A stretch of DNA of 64,000 bases from NCBI GenBank assembly GCA_910575505.1, contig CAJTFK010000004.1, positions 1 through 64,000 of the forward strand, in the 5' to 3' direction. Both the position numbers and the translations under genes were made by a program. The DNA comes from Oscillospiraceae bacterium. GTDB taxonomy: Bacteria > Bacillota > Clostridia > Oscillospirales > Oscillospiraceae. Positions 17,583 through 26,979 of this stretch are shown here, piece after piece. The notes under the pieces are model-generated. The model was not told the origin of the DNA. It searched no databases and worked only from the letters and a program-made list of their open reading frames with translations. Every line of letters starts with the position of its first letter. Positions within the stretch are counted from its first letter, which is position 1.

Positions 17583-18332
17583 ATGGAAGCATTCAGACAG
17601 ACATTGACGGAAAACAGCTATTCCCGCCAGGAGGAACTGGTATTCTGGGACTGCGACCGGGAACAGCGGGCCCGGGTGTCGGCCCTGCTGAGCAAGCTGG
17701 GGGCCTTCGCCGGCTATGACTACGACGCCAGAGGCCTGACTCACGACGTGCTCTGGGCCAACCGGGAGGTCTTCCTGATCTCCCGGGCGGTCCTTCGGAT
17801 TCACGACTGCCCTCACGCCGGGGACGTGCTGGACATCACCACATGGGAAAACGGGGCCAGAGGGGCCCACATGCAGCGGGTCTACGAGATGCGGGACCGG
17901 GCGGGAGCCCTCCGGGTCTCCTCGAAAACCGACTGGATTCTGGTGGACCCCGTCACCCGGAAGATTCTGCGCCCCAGCGCCTTCACCGCCAAGGCCATCA
18001 CCGTCTGCCCCCGGGAGATCGACTGCCCGGAGCCCCGGAAAATCACCCTGCCCAGGGAGGGCCGGGAGGACCGGGGCTCCCGGACGGTCCGCTGGTCGGA
18101 CCTGGACGGAAACGGCCATCTGTTCAGCGGCAACTACGGCGACTATGTGTGGGACGCCCTGCCGGAGGATTTGCAGGTTCGGGTCCCCAGGGAGTTTTAC
18201 ATCAACTACAGCCGGGAGGCCGGTCTGGGGGAGGAGCTGCGGCTGGAGGGCGTCCGGGAGGGCCCGGACGTCTACCAGATGGAGGGCCTGGGACCCCGGG
18301 GCTCCTGCTTCACGGCCCGGTGCGTTTTCTGA
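17583..18332 (+). CDS. Acyl-ACP thioesterase
   Basis: It hydrolyses acyl-ACP to release free fatty acids from fatty-acid synthesis. The 249-residue protein has two hot-dog repeats. The first includes LGAFAGYDYDARGL and VFLISRAVLRI; the second begins RTVRWSDLDGNGHLFSGNY, where the Asp-x-Asn-x-His arrangement is the known catalytic region of PF01643 enzymes. The ATG at 17583 follows CCGGAGGATACT. It has its own promoter and no partner genes. It may supply short- or medium-chain acids or adjust membrane lipids; specificity cannot be read from sequence. Confidence 0.88.
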   Translation: MEAFRQTLTENSYSRQEELVFWDCDREQRARVSALLSKLGAFAGYDYDARGLTHDVLWANREVFLISRAVLRIHDCPHAGDVLDITTWENGARGAHMQRVYEMRDRAGALRVSSKTDWILVDPVTRKILRPSAFTAKAITVCPREIDCPEPRKITLPREGREDRGSRTVRWSDLDGNGHLFSGNYGDYVWDALPEDLQVRVPREFYINYSREAGLGEELRLEGVREGPDVYQMEGLGPRGSCFTARCVF

Positions 18333-18392
18333 AATTCCTCTTCGGAGGACCCGGAAATTCCGAAAAACAGCAAAGAATCTCCCTGTTTGCCC

Positions 18393-18421
18393 TTGACAAA
18401 CGGCCCCCTTCCCCGTACAAT
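18393..18421 (+). promoter_or_regulatory. Promoter of the leuS transcription unit
   Basis: TTGACA (18393-18398), 17 bp, TACAAT (18416-18421). It leads into the T-box leader. Confidence 0.8.
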
Positions 18422-18427
18422 AAGGCC

Positions 18428-18679
18428 TGTTGAAAGACGATGAAGGGAAAAAAGACGGACGTTCCCGCCCACAGAGAGCCGGCGGACGCTGCGAGCCGGC
18501 GGGGGAAGTCCGTGGATGACTGGTCCCGGAGTCTCCCGCCTGAACGCCTCCGGCAGTAGGGCGGAACGGCCTGCCCCCGTTACCGGGCCATGAGGGCCGC
18601 CACCGTTTTCCTGGCGGCTGAACAGGGTGGTACCGCGTTTTTGATCGACGCCCCTGGCCGGTTTGGCCGGGGGCGTTTT
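18428..18679 (+). promoter_or_regulatory. T-box riboswitch (leucine) upstream of the DUF2500-leuS unit
   Basis: The T-box core ACAGGGTGGTACCGCG lies at 18622-18637. It is followed by a terminator hairpin, CGCCCCTGGCC paired with GGCCGGGGGCG (18649-18675), plus a TTTT tract. Stem I shows ACGATGAAGGGAAAAAAG on the 5' side, CAGAGAGCCGGCGG and GCTGCGAGCCGG at the apex, and GGATGACTGGTCCC at the specifier loop. The 5' strand and the ACTGG segment match the leuC leader, supporting CUG as a leucine specifier. Confidence 0.9.
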
Positions 18680-18701
18680 CCATGTGAAGGGAGGAAATCG
18701 G

Positions 18702-19100
18702 ATGGGCTTTGGAATGGGCGGCATGGATGTGATGTTTTCCCTTTTTCCGCTGTTTTTCACCATTGTATTCGTCATTGTCACCGGCGGATTCATCGTCATG
18801 GCGGTCCGGGGCGTCATGACCTGGAGCAAAAACAACGCCTCTCCCCGGCTGACGGTCCCGGCCCGGGTGGCGGCGAAGCGGACCTGGGTCAGCCATCACC
18901 GCCATCAGGCCCACGGCAGCCACCACGGCGGCATGGGCCACGTCACCACCTCTACCCGCTATTATGCCACCTTCCAGGTGGACAGCGGGGACCGGATGGA
19001 GTTTCAGGTCAGCGGCCCGGAGTATGGACTGCTGGCGGAGGGGGACCGGGGACGTCTGAGCTTCCAGGGGACCCGGTATCTGGGCTTCAAGCGGGGCTGA
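18702..19100 (+). CDS. DUF2500-family membrane protein
   Basis: The 132-residue protein has one N-terminal membrane segment (LFPLFFTIVFVIVTGGFIVM, ~13-33). A soluble beta-rich part follows, with RLTVPARVAAKRTWVSHHRH, a His/Gly-rich loop (HQAHGSHHGGMGH), and YYATFQVDSGDRMEFQVSG then YGLLAEGDRGRLSFQGTRYLGF. This is the DUF2500 pattern; the function of the family is unknown. The His-rich loop could bind metal. GGAGG precedes the ATG. It is the first gene after a leucine T-box, so it is presumably induced together with leuS under leucine limitation, for no evident reason. Confidence 0.82.
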   Translation: MGFGMGGMDVMFSLFPLFFTIVFVIVTGGFIVMAVRGVMTWSKNNASPRLTVPARVAAKRTWVSHHRHQAHGSHHGGMGHVTTSTRYYATFQVDSGDRMEFQVSGPEYGLLAEGDRGRLSFQGTRYLGFKRG

Positions 19101-19116
19101 CAGAGGGGGACCTGCT

Positions 19117-19656
19117 TTGAAATTCCTGAAAAGATCGTTTTGGATCGTCGTTCTGATTTCGACCTGGCTGTTCGCCATCCTGCTGGTCCAGGCGTTCACA
19201 CCCCATCTTCCCCCGTGGCTGCTGCGGTTTTTCCTCGGGTCTGAATTTGGCCGCTTTCTCTTCGAGCTGTTCCTGAATGCCGCCTCTGTAGCCATCGTCT
19301 ATGTCCTTCAAAAATGGATTCAGCGTTTGTATCTGCAATCCAGGGGCCAGGAGGTCCCCATGCCAAAGCCCCGGCCCCGGAAAAAGCCGCCTCCCCCACG
19401 GACCGTCCCCGCCGCCGTCACCGGCAGGCGGACCAAGACCCGGCAGCGGCCCAGGAGCCGCCCGGAGCTCTCTCATCACATCGGCTTCCGTCTGGCGGAC
19501 GGAACGGAAGTCTGGCTGAGCGTCAGCGAACAGGAATACCGCCGCCTGTCGGAGGGGGACCGGGGCCAGCTGACCTTTCAGCCGGAAGCGCCCCTTCCCG
19601 AACGGAGATATGTTTCCTTTCTGAGAGACGGGGAGGGCGTGAGGACCAGCGGTTGA
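19117..19656 (+). CDS. DUF2500-like membrane protein, paralogue of the preceding gene
   Basis: This 179-residue protein most likely starts with TTG at 19117, since GAGGGGGA lies just upstream and no better start fits. Two hydrophobic segments occupy residues ~5-30 and ~45-65. A Pro/Arg/Lys-rich linker (KPRPRKKPPPPRT) comes next. The C-terminal domain, HIGFRLADGTEVWLSVSEQE then YRRLSEGDRGQLTFQ, is clearly related to the end of the previous gene (DRMEFQVSGPEYGLLAEGDR). A local duplication with a changed membrane part is likely. It lies 16 bp after the first paralogue and 48 bp before leuS. Confidence 0.7.
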   Translation: MKFLKRSFWIVVLISTWLFAILLVQAFTPHLPPWLLRFFLGSEFGRFLFELFLNAASVAIVYVLQKWIQRLYLQSRGQEVPMPKPRPRKKPPPPRTVPAAVTGRRTKTRQRPRSRPELSHHIGFRLADGTEVWLSVSEQEYRRLSEGDRGQLTFQPEAPLPERRYVSFLRDGEGVRTSG

Positions 19657-19704
19657 ATATATCAAACAACTGAAAAAGATTCAGTGAAATAAAGGAGAGC
19701 GATT

Positions 19705-22131
19705 ATGAAATACGATTTTTCCGCCATTGAGAAGAAATGGCAGCAGAAGTGGCTGGAGGAAAAGCCTTTCGCCGCCGTCAACGGGGACACGACCCGGGAG
19801 AAATTTTTCGGTCTGATTGAATTCCCCTACCCCTCCGGTCAGGGCCTCCATGTGGGCCACGCCCGGCCCTTCACCGCCATGGACATCATCTGCCGCAAGA
19901 AGCGGATGCAGGGCTATAACGTCCTCTTCCCCATCGGCTACGACGCTTTCGGCCTGCCTACGGAGAACTATGCCGTCCAGCACAAAATTCACCCCGCGAA
20001 AGTGACCCATGACAACGTGGAGAACTTCCGCAAGCAGCTCCATATGCTGGGCTACTCCTTCGACTGGGACCGGGAGGTGAACACCACCGACCCGGACTAC
20101 TACAAGTGGACTCAGTGGATTTTCCTCCAGATGTTCAAAAAGGGCCTGGCCTATAAGGCGTCCATGCCTGTGAACTGGTGCACCAGCTGCAAAATCGTCC
20201 TGGCCAACGAGGAGGTTGTGGAGGGCGTGTGCGAGCGCTGCGGCGGCGAGGTCATCCGCAAGGAGAAAGCCCAGTGGATGCTGGCCATCACCAAATACGC
20301 CGACCGGCTGATTGACGACCTGGAGGATGTGGACTTCATCAACCGGGTGAAGATTCAGCAGCGGAACTGGATTGGCCGGTCCGAGGGCACCGAGGTGGAC
20401 TTCACCGCCACCAACGGCGACAGGCTGACGGTTTACACCACCCGCTGCGACACCCTCTTCGGCGTGACCTATATGGTCATCTCCCCGGAACACCCCTATC
20501 TGGAGCAGTGGAAGGACCAGATTCAGAACTGGGACGAGGTATCCGCCTATCAGGCCGAGGCCGCGAGGAAATCCGACTTCGAGCGGGGCGAGCTGAACAA
20601 GGAGAAAACCGGCGTCCGCCTCCAGGGCATTGAGGCCGTGAACCCCGCCAACGGCAGGCACGTGCCCCTCTTCGTCTCCGACTACGTCCTCATGGGCTAC
20701 GGCACCGGCATCGTCATGGGCGTGCCGGGCCACGATCAGCGGGACTGGGATTTCGCCACGGCCTTCGGCCTGCCCATTGTGGAGGTGGTCCAGGGCGGCG
20801 ACATCACCAGGGAGGCCTTCGTCCTGAAGGACGACACCGGCATCATGGTCAACTCCGGCTTTCTCAACGGGATGACGGTGAAGGAAGCCATTCCCGCCAT
20901 GAAGGAGCACGTGACCAAAGAGGGCTACGGACGGCCCAAGACCAACTTCAAGCTCCGGGACTGGGTGTTCAGCCGCCAGCGCTACTGGGGTGAGCCCATC
21001 CCCCTGGTGCACTGCGAGAAATGCGGCTGGGTCCCCCTGCCGGAAGACCAGCTGCCCCTGCTTCTCCCCGAGGTGGAGAGCTATGAGGTCACCGACACCG
21101 GCGAAAGCCCCCTGGCGAAGATGACCGACTGGGTAAACACCACCTGCCCCTGCTGCGGCGGCCCCGCCCAGCGGGAGACGGACACCATGCCCCAGTGGGC
21201 GGGCTCCAGCTGGTACTTCCTGCGCTATATGGACCCCCACAACGACAAGGCCCTGGCCTCCAAGGAGGCTTTGGACTACTGGTCTCCCGTGGATTGGTAC
21301 AACGGCGGCATGGAGCACACCACCCTCCATCTGCTGTACAGCCGCTTCTGGCACAAGTTCCTCTATGACATCGGCGTTGTCCCCACCAAAGAGCCCTACG
21401 CCAAGCGGACCAGCCACGGCATGATTCTGGGCGAGGGCGGCGAGAAGATGTCCAAGTCCCGGGGCAATGTGGTGAACCCCAACGACATCGTGGCCCAGTA
21501 CGGCGCGGACACCATGCGGCTGTATATCATGTTCGTGGGCGACTTCGAGCAGGCGGCCATCTGGTCCACCGAGGCGGTGAAGGGCTCCAAGCGCTTCCTG
21601 GACCGGGTGTGGAATCTTGCCGAAAACGCCAAGGACGACCCCAGCCCCACGCCTGCCAACGAGGCCATTCTCCACCGGACCATCAAAAAAGTCACCGGAG
21701 ATGTGGACAGCCTGAAAATGAACACGGCCATTGCCGCCATGATGACGGCGGTGAACGAGCTGACGGCCAACGGCGTCACCAAGGGGGACATGAAGATCCT
21801 GATTCAGCTGCTGAATCCCTTCGCCCCCCACATCACCGAGGAGCTCTGGGAGCGCTTCGGCTTCGCCGCCGAAAGCGGAAAAATGTGCTGTCAGAGCGAC
21901 TGGCCGGTCTACGACGAGAGCAAGACCGTGGCCGCCTCCGTGGAGTTCGCCGTCCAGGTGAACGGAAAGCTGAAGGGCACCGTCACCATGCCCACGGACA
22001 GCTCCGAGCAGGATGTGGCAGACGCCGCCATGGCGGTGGACAAGGTACAGAAGGCCACAGCGGGGATGAAGGTGGTGAAAACCATCTTCGTCAGGAACCG
22101 CCTGATTAACCTCATTGTGAAGCCCCAGTAA
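19705..22131 (+). CDS. leuS: Leucyl-tRNA synthetase
   Basis: This class I synthetase charges tRNA-Leu. It has 808 residues. The HIGH motif appears as LHVGHARPF near residue 50 and KMSKS as [10 protein letters not shown] near 575. The CP1 editing domain includes [20 protein letters not shown] and [17 protein letters not shown], which carries the editing-site Asp. Zinc-type cysteines occur in CTSCKIVL with CERCGGE, and in CPCCGG. ATG 19705 follows AAAGGAGAG. It is the third gene of the T-box unit, and an intrinsic terminator ends the unit at 22204-22236. Confidence 0.98.
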   Translation: MKYDFSAIEKKWQQKWLEEKPFAAVNGDTTREKFFGLIEFPYPSGQGLHVGHARPFTAMDIICRKKRMQGYNVLFPIGYDAFGLPTENYAVQHKIHPAKVTHDNVENFRKQLHMLGYSFDWDREVNTTDPDYYKWTQWIFLQMFKKGLAYKASMPVNWCTSCKIVLANEEVVEGVCERCGGEVIRKEKAQWMLAITKYADRLIDDLEDVDFINRVKIQQRNWIGRSEGTEVDFTATNGDRLTVYTTRCDTLFGVTYMVISPEHPYLEQWKDQIQNWDEVSAYQAEAARKSDFERGELNKEKTGVRLQGIEAVNPANGRHVPLFVSDYVLMGYGTGIVMGVPGHDQRDWDFATAFGLPIVEVVQGGDITREAFVLKDDTGIMVNSGFLNGMTVKEAIPAMKEHVTKEGYGRPKTNFKLRDWVFSRQRYWGEPIPLVHCEKCGWVPLPEDQLPLLLPEVESYEVTDTGESPLAKMTDWVNTTCPCCGGPAQRETDTMPQWAGSSWYFLRYMDPHNDKALASKEALDYWSPVDWYNGGMEHTTLHLLYSRFWHKFLYDIGVVPTKEPYAKRTSHGMILGEGGEKMSKSRGNVVNPNDIVAQYGADTMRLYIMFVGDFEQAAIWSTEAVKGSKRFLDRVWNLAENAKDDPSPTPANEAILHRTIKKVTGDVDSLKMNTAIAAMMTAVNELTANGVTKGDMKILIQLLNPFAPHITEELWERFGFAAESGKMCCQSDWPVYDESKTVAASVEFAVQVNGKLKGTVTMPTDSSEQDVADAAMAVDKVQKATAGMKVVKTIFVRNRLINLIVKPQ

Positions 22132-22203
22132 CCGCCGGGGCGGACTCACAGCATCGGGAGAAAGCGGTTTTCCTGAAAATGCGGGCATCCCAAGACAAAC
22201 AGA

Positions 22204-22236
22204 CGAGAGGAACCCCTGGGGGGTTCCTCTCGTTTT
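22204..22236 (+). terminator. Terminator after leuS
   Basis: A 13-bp stem CGAGAGGAACCCC with its complement (22220-22232), then TTTT. Confidence 0.85.
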
Positions 22237-22373
22237 CATCACCGGGCCGCGCTAAACGGCGCGGGGACGCCCTTCCCGGCAGGGGCCGGCGGCCATTCCG
22301 GGGCTGCCGATGCCTGCCCGGACCGACCGGCCACCGGAGGCCTGCCTCCATCCGGCCCGCCCGGTTCCGGCAC

Positions 22374-22413
22374 AGCCGGAGGGAGAGAGGAACGGTCCTC
22401 TCTCCCTCCGGCT
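22374..22413 (-). other. Perfect 18-bp stem-loop at the end of the ABC importer operon
   Basis: AGCCGGAGGGAGAGAGGA (22374-22391) and its exact complement (22396-22413) enclose a 4-nt loop, 33 bp beyond the ATPase stop. No T-run follows on the minus strand, so it may protect the mRNA 3' end or act as a weak terminator. Nothing else is seen between 22237 and 22446. Confidence 0.6.
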
Positions 22414-22446
22414 GCTGTGCTGCTTCCATTGATGCCTTACGCCGCG

Positions 22447-24060
22447 TCAGCACTCCAGAGCGCCGAAGGCGACGCATTTTCCGCTCTTCCGGTCAAAGAG
22501 CATGACGTTCTCCCCGGAGATGTCGATATGGACCCGGGAGCCGATGGTAAACAGGGTGCTGCCGAACACCACGCCGGTGAGCAGGAAGTCCCCGATGCGA
22601 ACCTTGATGGTGGACTCCATGCCGGTGGGCATGGCGCCGTAGATCTCGCCGGAGAGGGCCCCGCCCTCCACAATGTCGATGAACTCCGGCCGGATGCCCA
22701 GAACAAAATCCTCGTTGGTAAGGACGGGGGCCTCCTGGAGGGAGTCGTCCTCCTCGTCCACCTTGGCAATGTGATAGCGGAAAGTCTCATCCTTGTTGCC
22801 CTTTTCCACATAGGACCTGTCCGCCAGCTTTTTCCTGTGCTCCTCCTCCGCCGCCGCGTCCCGGGCGTCCCGGTCCCGGAACCACTCGTCCAGCTTCAGG
22901 GGCCGGGCGGGCCGGAAGACCGCCTGATGGTCCCCGAAGATGGTCAGCGCCACGCCGCCGTCGGGCCGCTGGGTTCCCCGGGCCTCCACGAAGTTGATGG
23001 AGGGATTGCCCACGAAATCGGCGGCAAACAGGTTGCCGGGCCGGTTGTAGACGGTCAGGGGGGCATCGTACTGCTGGAGCACGCCGTTATTAATCAGGCA
23101 GATCTGTGTGGCCAGGGTCATGGCCTCCATCTGGTCGTGGGTGACATAGACGAAGGTGGACCCGGTTTCCACGTGGAGCCGCTGGAGCTCATAGCGCATT
23201 TCCAGCCGCAGCTTGGCGTCCAGGTTGCTCAGGGGCTCATCCATGAACAGCACCGAGGGCTCCGGGGCCAGGGTCCGGGCGATAGCCACCCGCTGCTGCT
23301 GTCCGCCGGATAGCTCCGCCGGATAGCGGTCCATGAACATGCCGATCTTCACGATGCGGGACACCCGGCGGACGGAGAGGTCGATCTCCTCTTTGGTGAG
23401 CTTTCGGACCTCCGTCACCACCTGGCCCCCCTGGACCACCTGGAATTCCTCGTTCAGCCCTGCCCTGGCGGCGCTGACCTTTGCTTCCAGGGCGGCAATC
23501 TCGCCGGATACGTCCCTGCCGGACTCCAGGTGATAGGCAAAGAGCTTTTTCGCGGTGTACATGGAGAGGGTGAAGGCGTCAATCAGCTTGATGCAGGCCT
23601 TGTTTTCGTCAATTTTTCCGGTTTTGTCCCGGCAGTCCTCTACAATCTTAGCCACCTCGCCGGGCTCCTTCAGAATCTCCGCCAGACGGGCGGCATTTTT
23701 GGTCTCGAAGTCCACCTTGGGCAGGGCCTCCTTGATGTTGGAGAGGCCGAAGGCGATATTCTGATACACCGTCATGTTGGGCCACAGGGCGTAGTTCTGG
23801 AACAGGAAGCCCACCTTCCGCTTGTTGGCGGGGACGTTGATGCCCAGGGCGCTGTCAAACACCACCTTGTCCCCGATGGTGATGCGGCCGCTGGTGGGAG
23901 TCTCCAGTCCGGCAATCATCCGCAGTGTGGTGGTTTTGCCGCAGCCGGAGGGGCCCAGCAGGGTCACAAAGGCGTTGTCCTGAATGGTCAGGTTCAGGTC
24001 GTCTACGGCGTAGAACCTGCCCCAGCGCTTGGTGATATGTTCCAATTTGATTTCAGGCAT
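22447..24060 (-). CDS. ABC importer ATP-binding protein (MalK/FbpC type) with a large insertion
   Basis: This 537-residue ATPase energises the fused permease encoded 4 nt upstream. The Walker A is GPSGCGKTT (36-44) and the Q-loop is FQNYALWP (Gln88). The signature LSGGQQQRVAIART lies at 250, Walker B LFMDEPLSNLD at 271, and the switch His is in VTHDQMEA. Normally the Q-loop and signature are ~50 residues apart; here they are ~160 apart. The extra ~110 residues (about 109-225) are mostly helical and charged. The C-terminal TOBE-like region also has a charged insert (WFRDRDARDAAAEEEHRKKL). ATG 24060 has GGAGG 8 nt upstream; the more distal ATG has none. Confidence 0.9.
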   Translation of the reverse strand: MPEIKLEHITKRWGRFYAVDDLNLTIQDNAFVTLLGPSGCGKTTTLRMIAGLETPTSGRITIGDKVVFDSALGINVPANKRKVGFLFQNYALWPNMTVYQNIAFGLSNIKEALPKVDFETKNAARLAEILKEPGEVAKIVEDCRDKTGKIDENKACIKLIDAFTLSMYTAKKLFAYHLESGRDVSGEIAALEAKVSAARAGLNEEFQVVQGGQVVTEVRKLTKEEIDLSVRRVSRIVKIGMFMDRYPAELSGGQQQRVAIARTLAPEPSVLFMDEPLSNLDAKLRLEMRYELQRLHVETGSTFVYVTHDQMEAMTLATQICLINNGVLQQYDAPLTVYNRPGNLFAADFVGNPSINFVEARGTQRPDGGVALTIFGDHQAVFRPARPLKLDEWFRDRDARDAAAEEEHRKKLADRSYVEKGNKDETFRYHIAKVDEEDDSLQEAPVLTNEDFVLGIRPEFIDIVEGGALSGEIYGAMPTGMESTIKVRIGDFLLTGVVFGSTLFTIGSRVHIDISGENVMLFDRKSGKCVAFGALEC

Positions 24061-24064
24061 GATA

Positions 24065-25885
24065 TTATCCTCCAATTCCTTTATCGAGGCTGGCGCCGGT
24101 GACCTTGTTTACCAGGGTGTTGCACACCAGAATGGTGATAATCAGGATCAGGTTGATGCCGCTGGAAAAGGCATACAGGCCCATTTCGTCGAAGTAGTCC
24201 AGCGTGGTGGACAGGATGAAGCCCTGGGTGCACAGCAGCATGAACAGGCTCAGCTCCCGGAGGCAGGTCATGAAGGGCAGCAGGTAGCCGCTGATGATGG
24301 AGGACTTCTGAATGGGGATGATGATGCGGGTCATGCGCTTGATCCAGGGAATGTCCTGGATGATGGCCGCCTCCTCGATCTCGCCGGAGAGCTGGAGCAT
24401 GGAGTTCAGGGAGCTGCGGGAGGCAAAGGGGATGTATTTGATGGTGCCCACGACAATCAGCAGGGTATAGGTATTGAACAGGTTCACATGCTCGTTGGAG
24501 AAGAGGATGAAGAAGGCCACGCCCACAGCAATGGAGGGCATCAGATACGGCAGAAATGCCACGCTGTTGACGTAATTGGCCCATTTACTTCGCCGGTTCT
24601 TGGACACGGCATAGCCGATCAGGGTGCCGATGGTGCCGGCAATCAGGGCGCAGCAGACGCTGACCCAGACGGTGCCCCGGAAGGCGTGCCAGATGGTTTC
24701 GTTGTGGAGAATGCCCTTCTGGCCGTACATGCCGTTTTCCGAGACGTTCTCATCCGTCACCCACCACTTTGTGGTGAGGTTATCGGCGTCGCCGGTGTAA
24801 AGGAACGAATAGTCTCCGGGATTGGGCAGGAAGGTCTCGAAGGCGAAGGAGACGATGGGGAAGATGCTGGTGAAGAAGGTCACAATCACCAGAGCCAGGG
24901 CAATGACGTACTTCCCCGCCCGGCCCAGGTTAATCTTGGAAATCTGTCCGGATTTGCCGGTGACGGTGGTGTAGCTCTTCCGGCTGGTCAGGGACAGCTG
25001 GTTGAGCAGCATAATGGCCACGCCGAAGAACATCATGATGATGGCCAGGATGCTGGCCTCGCCTGTGTACTTGGAGTTCATGGAAACGTACTTGGTGGAC
25101 AGGGTGGTGAGGCCCAGGTAGTGGGGCACCGGGTAGGAGCCCATGGAGCTGCCGAAGACCAGCAGAATGGTGGAGAGAATGGCGGGCTTCACCATAGGCA
25201 GGGTAACCTTGCACATGATTTTCCACTTGGGGGTGTCCAGGATGGTGGCGGCCTCCTCCAGGTTGGCGTCCATGTTGCGGAAAATGCCGCCGATGAGGAT
25301 GTAGGCGAAGGGGGCGTAATGCAGGCCCAGCACCACCAGGCTGGGGAACAGGCCCTGGCACCACCACAGCGGCATATTCACTCCCAGAGTGGCCGCCAGA
25401 AGACCGTTGGAGGTGCCGGTGACGGCGTTGGAGTTGAACAGATTCTGCCACACCACCGCCAGGGTCCACTGGGGCATGATGTAGGGGAAGATGAAAATGG
25501 AACTGAGGTACTTCCTCCAGGCCAGATTCGTCCGGGTAATCAGGAAGGCGAACACGCCGCCGAAGAGGATGGACACCACGCAGGTGCCCACCGCCAGCAG
25601 AACCGTGTTCAGCAGGGGCGTCCAGAGATTCGTCTTTGCCAGGCGGCTGGTAAACAGGTCCACATAGTTCACCGTTGTATAGCCCGCCGCCTGGCCGGTG
25701 AGGTGGGCGTCGATGGTGCCGGGGTGAATCTTGAATGTGTCCTCCACAATGGCCAGAATCGGGGCCACGGTGCTGAAGGTCAGCACAATGCCCATCAGCA
25801 CCAGAATGACATTGTGAGGCTTGGAGAAGAATGTCTTCACCTTGTTGAGCAGGATGGCGCCCCTGCCGGCAGTTGCTTGATTCAT
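24065..25885 (-). CDS. ABC importer permease, two fused membrane domains (FbpB/AfuB type)
   Basis: The 606-residue protein is a tandem fusion of two MetI-type permease domains. Each domain has an EAA loop that docks on the ATPase: NLEEAATILDTPKWKIMCKV near residue 215, and IEEAAIIQDIPWIKRMTRII near 520. The fused layout is typical of ferric-iron, hexose-phosphate (Afu) and 2-aminoethylphosphonate or phosphoglycerate importers. A periplasm-facing loop between the halves (SFLYTGDADNLTTKWWVTDE) is longer than usual. Its start overlaps the HAD phosphatase stop by 4 bp. A ribosome site GAGGAGA precedes the ATG at 25885. Confidence 0.9.
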   Translation of the reverse strand: MNQATAGRGAILLNKVKTFFSKPHNVILVLMGIVLTFSTVAPILAIVEDTFKIHPGTIDAHLTGQAAGYTTVNYVDLFTSRLAKTNLWTPLLNTVLLAVGTCVVSILFGGVFAFLITRTNLAWRKYLSSIFIFPYIMPQWTLAVVWQNLFNSNAVTGTSNGLLAATLGVNMPLWWCQGLFPSLVVLGLHYAPFAYILIGGIFRNMDANLEEAATILDTPKWKIMCKVTLPMVKPAILSTILLVFGSSMGSYPVPHYLGLTTLSTKYVSMNSKYTGEASILAIIMMFFGVAIMLLNQLSLTSRKSYTTVTGKSGQISKINLGRAGKYVIALALVIVTFFTSIFPIVSFAFETFLPNPGDYSFLYTGDADNLTTKWWVTDENVSENGMYGQKGILHNETIWHAFRGTVWVSVCCALIAGTIGTLIGYAVSKNRRSKWANYVNSVAFLPYLMPSIAVGVAFFILFSNEHVNLFNTYTLLIVVGTIKYIPFASRSSLNSMLQLSGEIEEAAIIQDIPWIKRMTRIIIPIQKSSIISGYLLPFMTCLRELSLFMLLCTQGFILSTTLDYFDEMGLYAFSSGINLILIITILVCNTLVNKVTGASLDKGIGG

Positions 25886-26523
25886 AGATCTCTCCTCTCA
25901 GCTTCCGGGGAAACCGGAATACCGGCCTGCCGCAGAGCGTCACGCAGCCTGGAGATGCTTTCCGGGTTCTTCCGGTATTGAAAGGCCTGCATCCCGCACC
26001 AGCGGGCGGCCTCGATATTCTCGTTGACGTCGTCGATGAAGAAGCAGTCGTGGGGCGGCAGAGCGAAGCGGGCGAACAGCCGCCGGTAGATGTCCAGGTC
26101 CGGCTTGAGCAAGTGCTCCTCGAAGGAGAGCAGAGCCCCCTTCAGCAGCGGCCAGGCGGGTACCCGCTCCCGGAAGCTGTAAAACCGGGCGGAGGTGTTG
26201 GACAGCAAATACAGCGGCACGCCCAGCCCATGGAGCTCCGCCGCCAGGGCGTTCATCTCCGGAACGGGCGTCAGGAATTCGTCCCAGCGGGCCATGGCCC
26301 GGTCCGCCGCCGGGTGAAGCCGCTCCGGCAGGCGCTCCTTCATGAGGGCCAGGGCCTGTTCCTCCGTGCCGCCCCGGTCCAGCGTGAGCCAGTCGGGTCC
26401 CTCAAACATCTCCCGGTGCAGCAGCGCGGCGTCCGCGCCGCCGGCGGTGACCGCCGCCGTCAGGCCCCGGGTATCATAGTCCATCAGCACGCCGCCCATG
26501 TCAAAAACCACGGTGGCGCCCAT
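25882..26523 (-). CDS. HAD-superfamily sugar phosphatase (YihX-like)
   Basis: The 213-residue protein has the HAD motifs: I, VVFDMGGVLMDYD (nucleophile Asp8); II, LYLLSNTSARF; III, LLKPDLDIYRRL; and IV, CFFIDDVNENIEAA. The helical cap and SNT/KPD spacing resemble E. coli YihX, an alpha-D-glucose-1-phosphatase. The second acid of motif I, usually Asp two residues after the nucleophile, is replaced (DMG), which also occurs in YihX (DVG). It overlaps the permease start, so it is made together with the importer, which suggests dephosphorylation of an imported phosphorylated sugar. ATG 26523 has AAAGGAG 8 nt upstream. Confidence 0.85.
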   Translation of the reverse strand: MGATVVFDMGGVLMDYDTRGLTAAVTAGGADAALLHREMFEGPDWLTLDRGGTEEQALALMKERLPERLHPAADRAMARWDEFLTPVPEMNALAAELHGLGVPLYLLSNTSARFYSFRERVPAWPLLKGALLSFEEHLLKPDLDIYRRLFARFALPPHDCFFIDDVNENIEAARWCGMQAFQYRKNPESISRLRDALRQAGIPVSPEAERRDL

Positions 26524-26547
26524 AGGCCTCTCTCCTTTCTGGTATGT

Positions 26548-26640
26548 ATGAATTCAGCCGTTTTTCCCGCCGCCATAAACGGCGGCAGCTGCAAAACATG
26601 GCGCATATTATTTCCGTTCTTTCGGCCCGGAAGTAATATG
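26548..26640 (+). repeat. Dispersed intergenic repeat, family R2 (copy 2)
   Basis: ATGAATTCAGCCGTTTTTCC, a CGCCGCC-TAAAC-GGCGGC hairpin, CAAAACATGGCGCATATTATT and a GGAAGTAATATG end. This matches 10889-10979 across its length. It lies between the HAD gene and the binding-protein gene, so it interrupts the importer operon. Confidence 0.7.
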
Positions 26641-26690
26641 ATTTGCGGGTTTTTCATTCCGGCTGTTCGATTCGGAAGCAAGATTGTGTG

Positions 26691-26936
26691 AAGGGGAGGG
26701 GCTGTCCCCTCCCCTTCGGATTCACGGCGCTGAAAGGTTCTTCCGCCCGCTCAGGCGGGGCCGGGTTTCGGGAATGGCCGCAGAGACCGCCGCCCCTCCG
26801 GCCTGAGTCTCCGGAGCAGGCCGGGAACGGGGGATGCGCAGCTTGCGACTCCGCACGTCCCAAACCCGGCACGGCCCGTCGAAGCACTCCGCTGGGGCCC
26901 CCGCCGGAACCCGGCGAAGCGGTTCCGGCGGGGAAC
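26691..26936. other. GC-rich intergenic region with two strong hairpins
   Basis: GGGGAGGGGCTGTCCCCTCC folds at about 26694-26715. CCCGCCGGAACC pairs with GGTTCCGGCGGG at about 26899-26936. They lie downstream of the binding-protein gene and may trim or attenuate its transcript before the phosphatase and transporter genes. No coding frame is convincing here. Confidence 0.5.
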
Positions 26937-26979
26937 TGGCCGGCGGCGGAAACGGAATGGAGCGGATTTCGCCCCGACG

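Noticed and set aside
19681-22242. 853-residue open frame opposite leuS
   Set aside because: leuS is unambiguous on the plus strand; the reverse frame has no family features.
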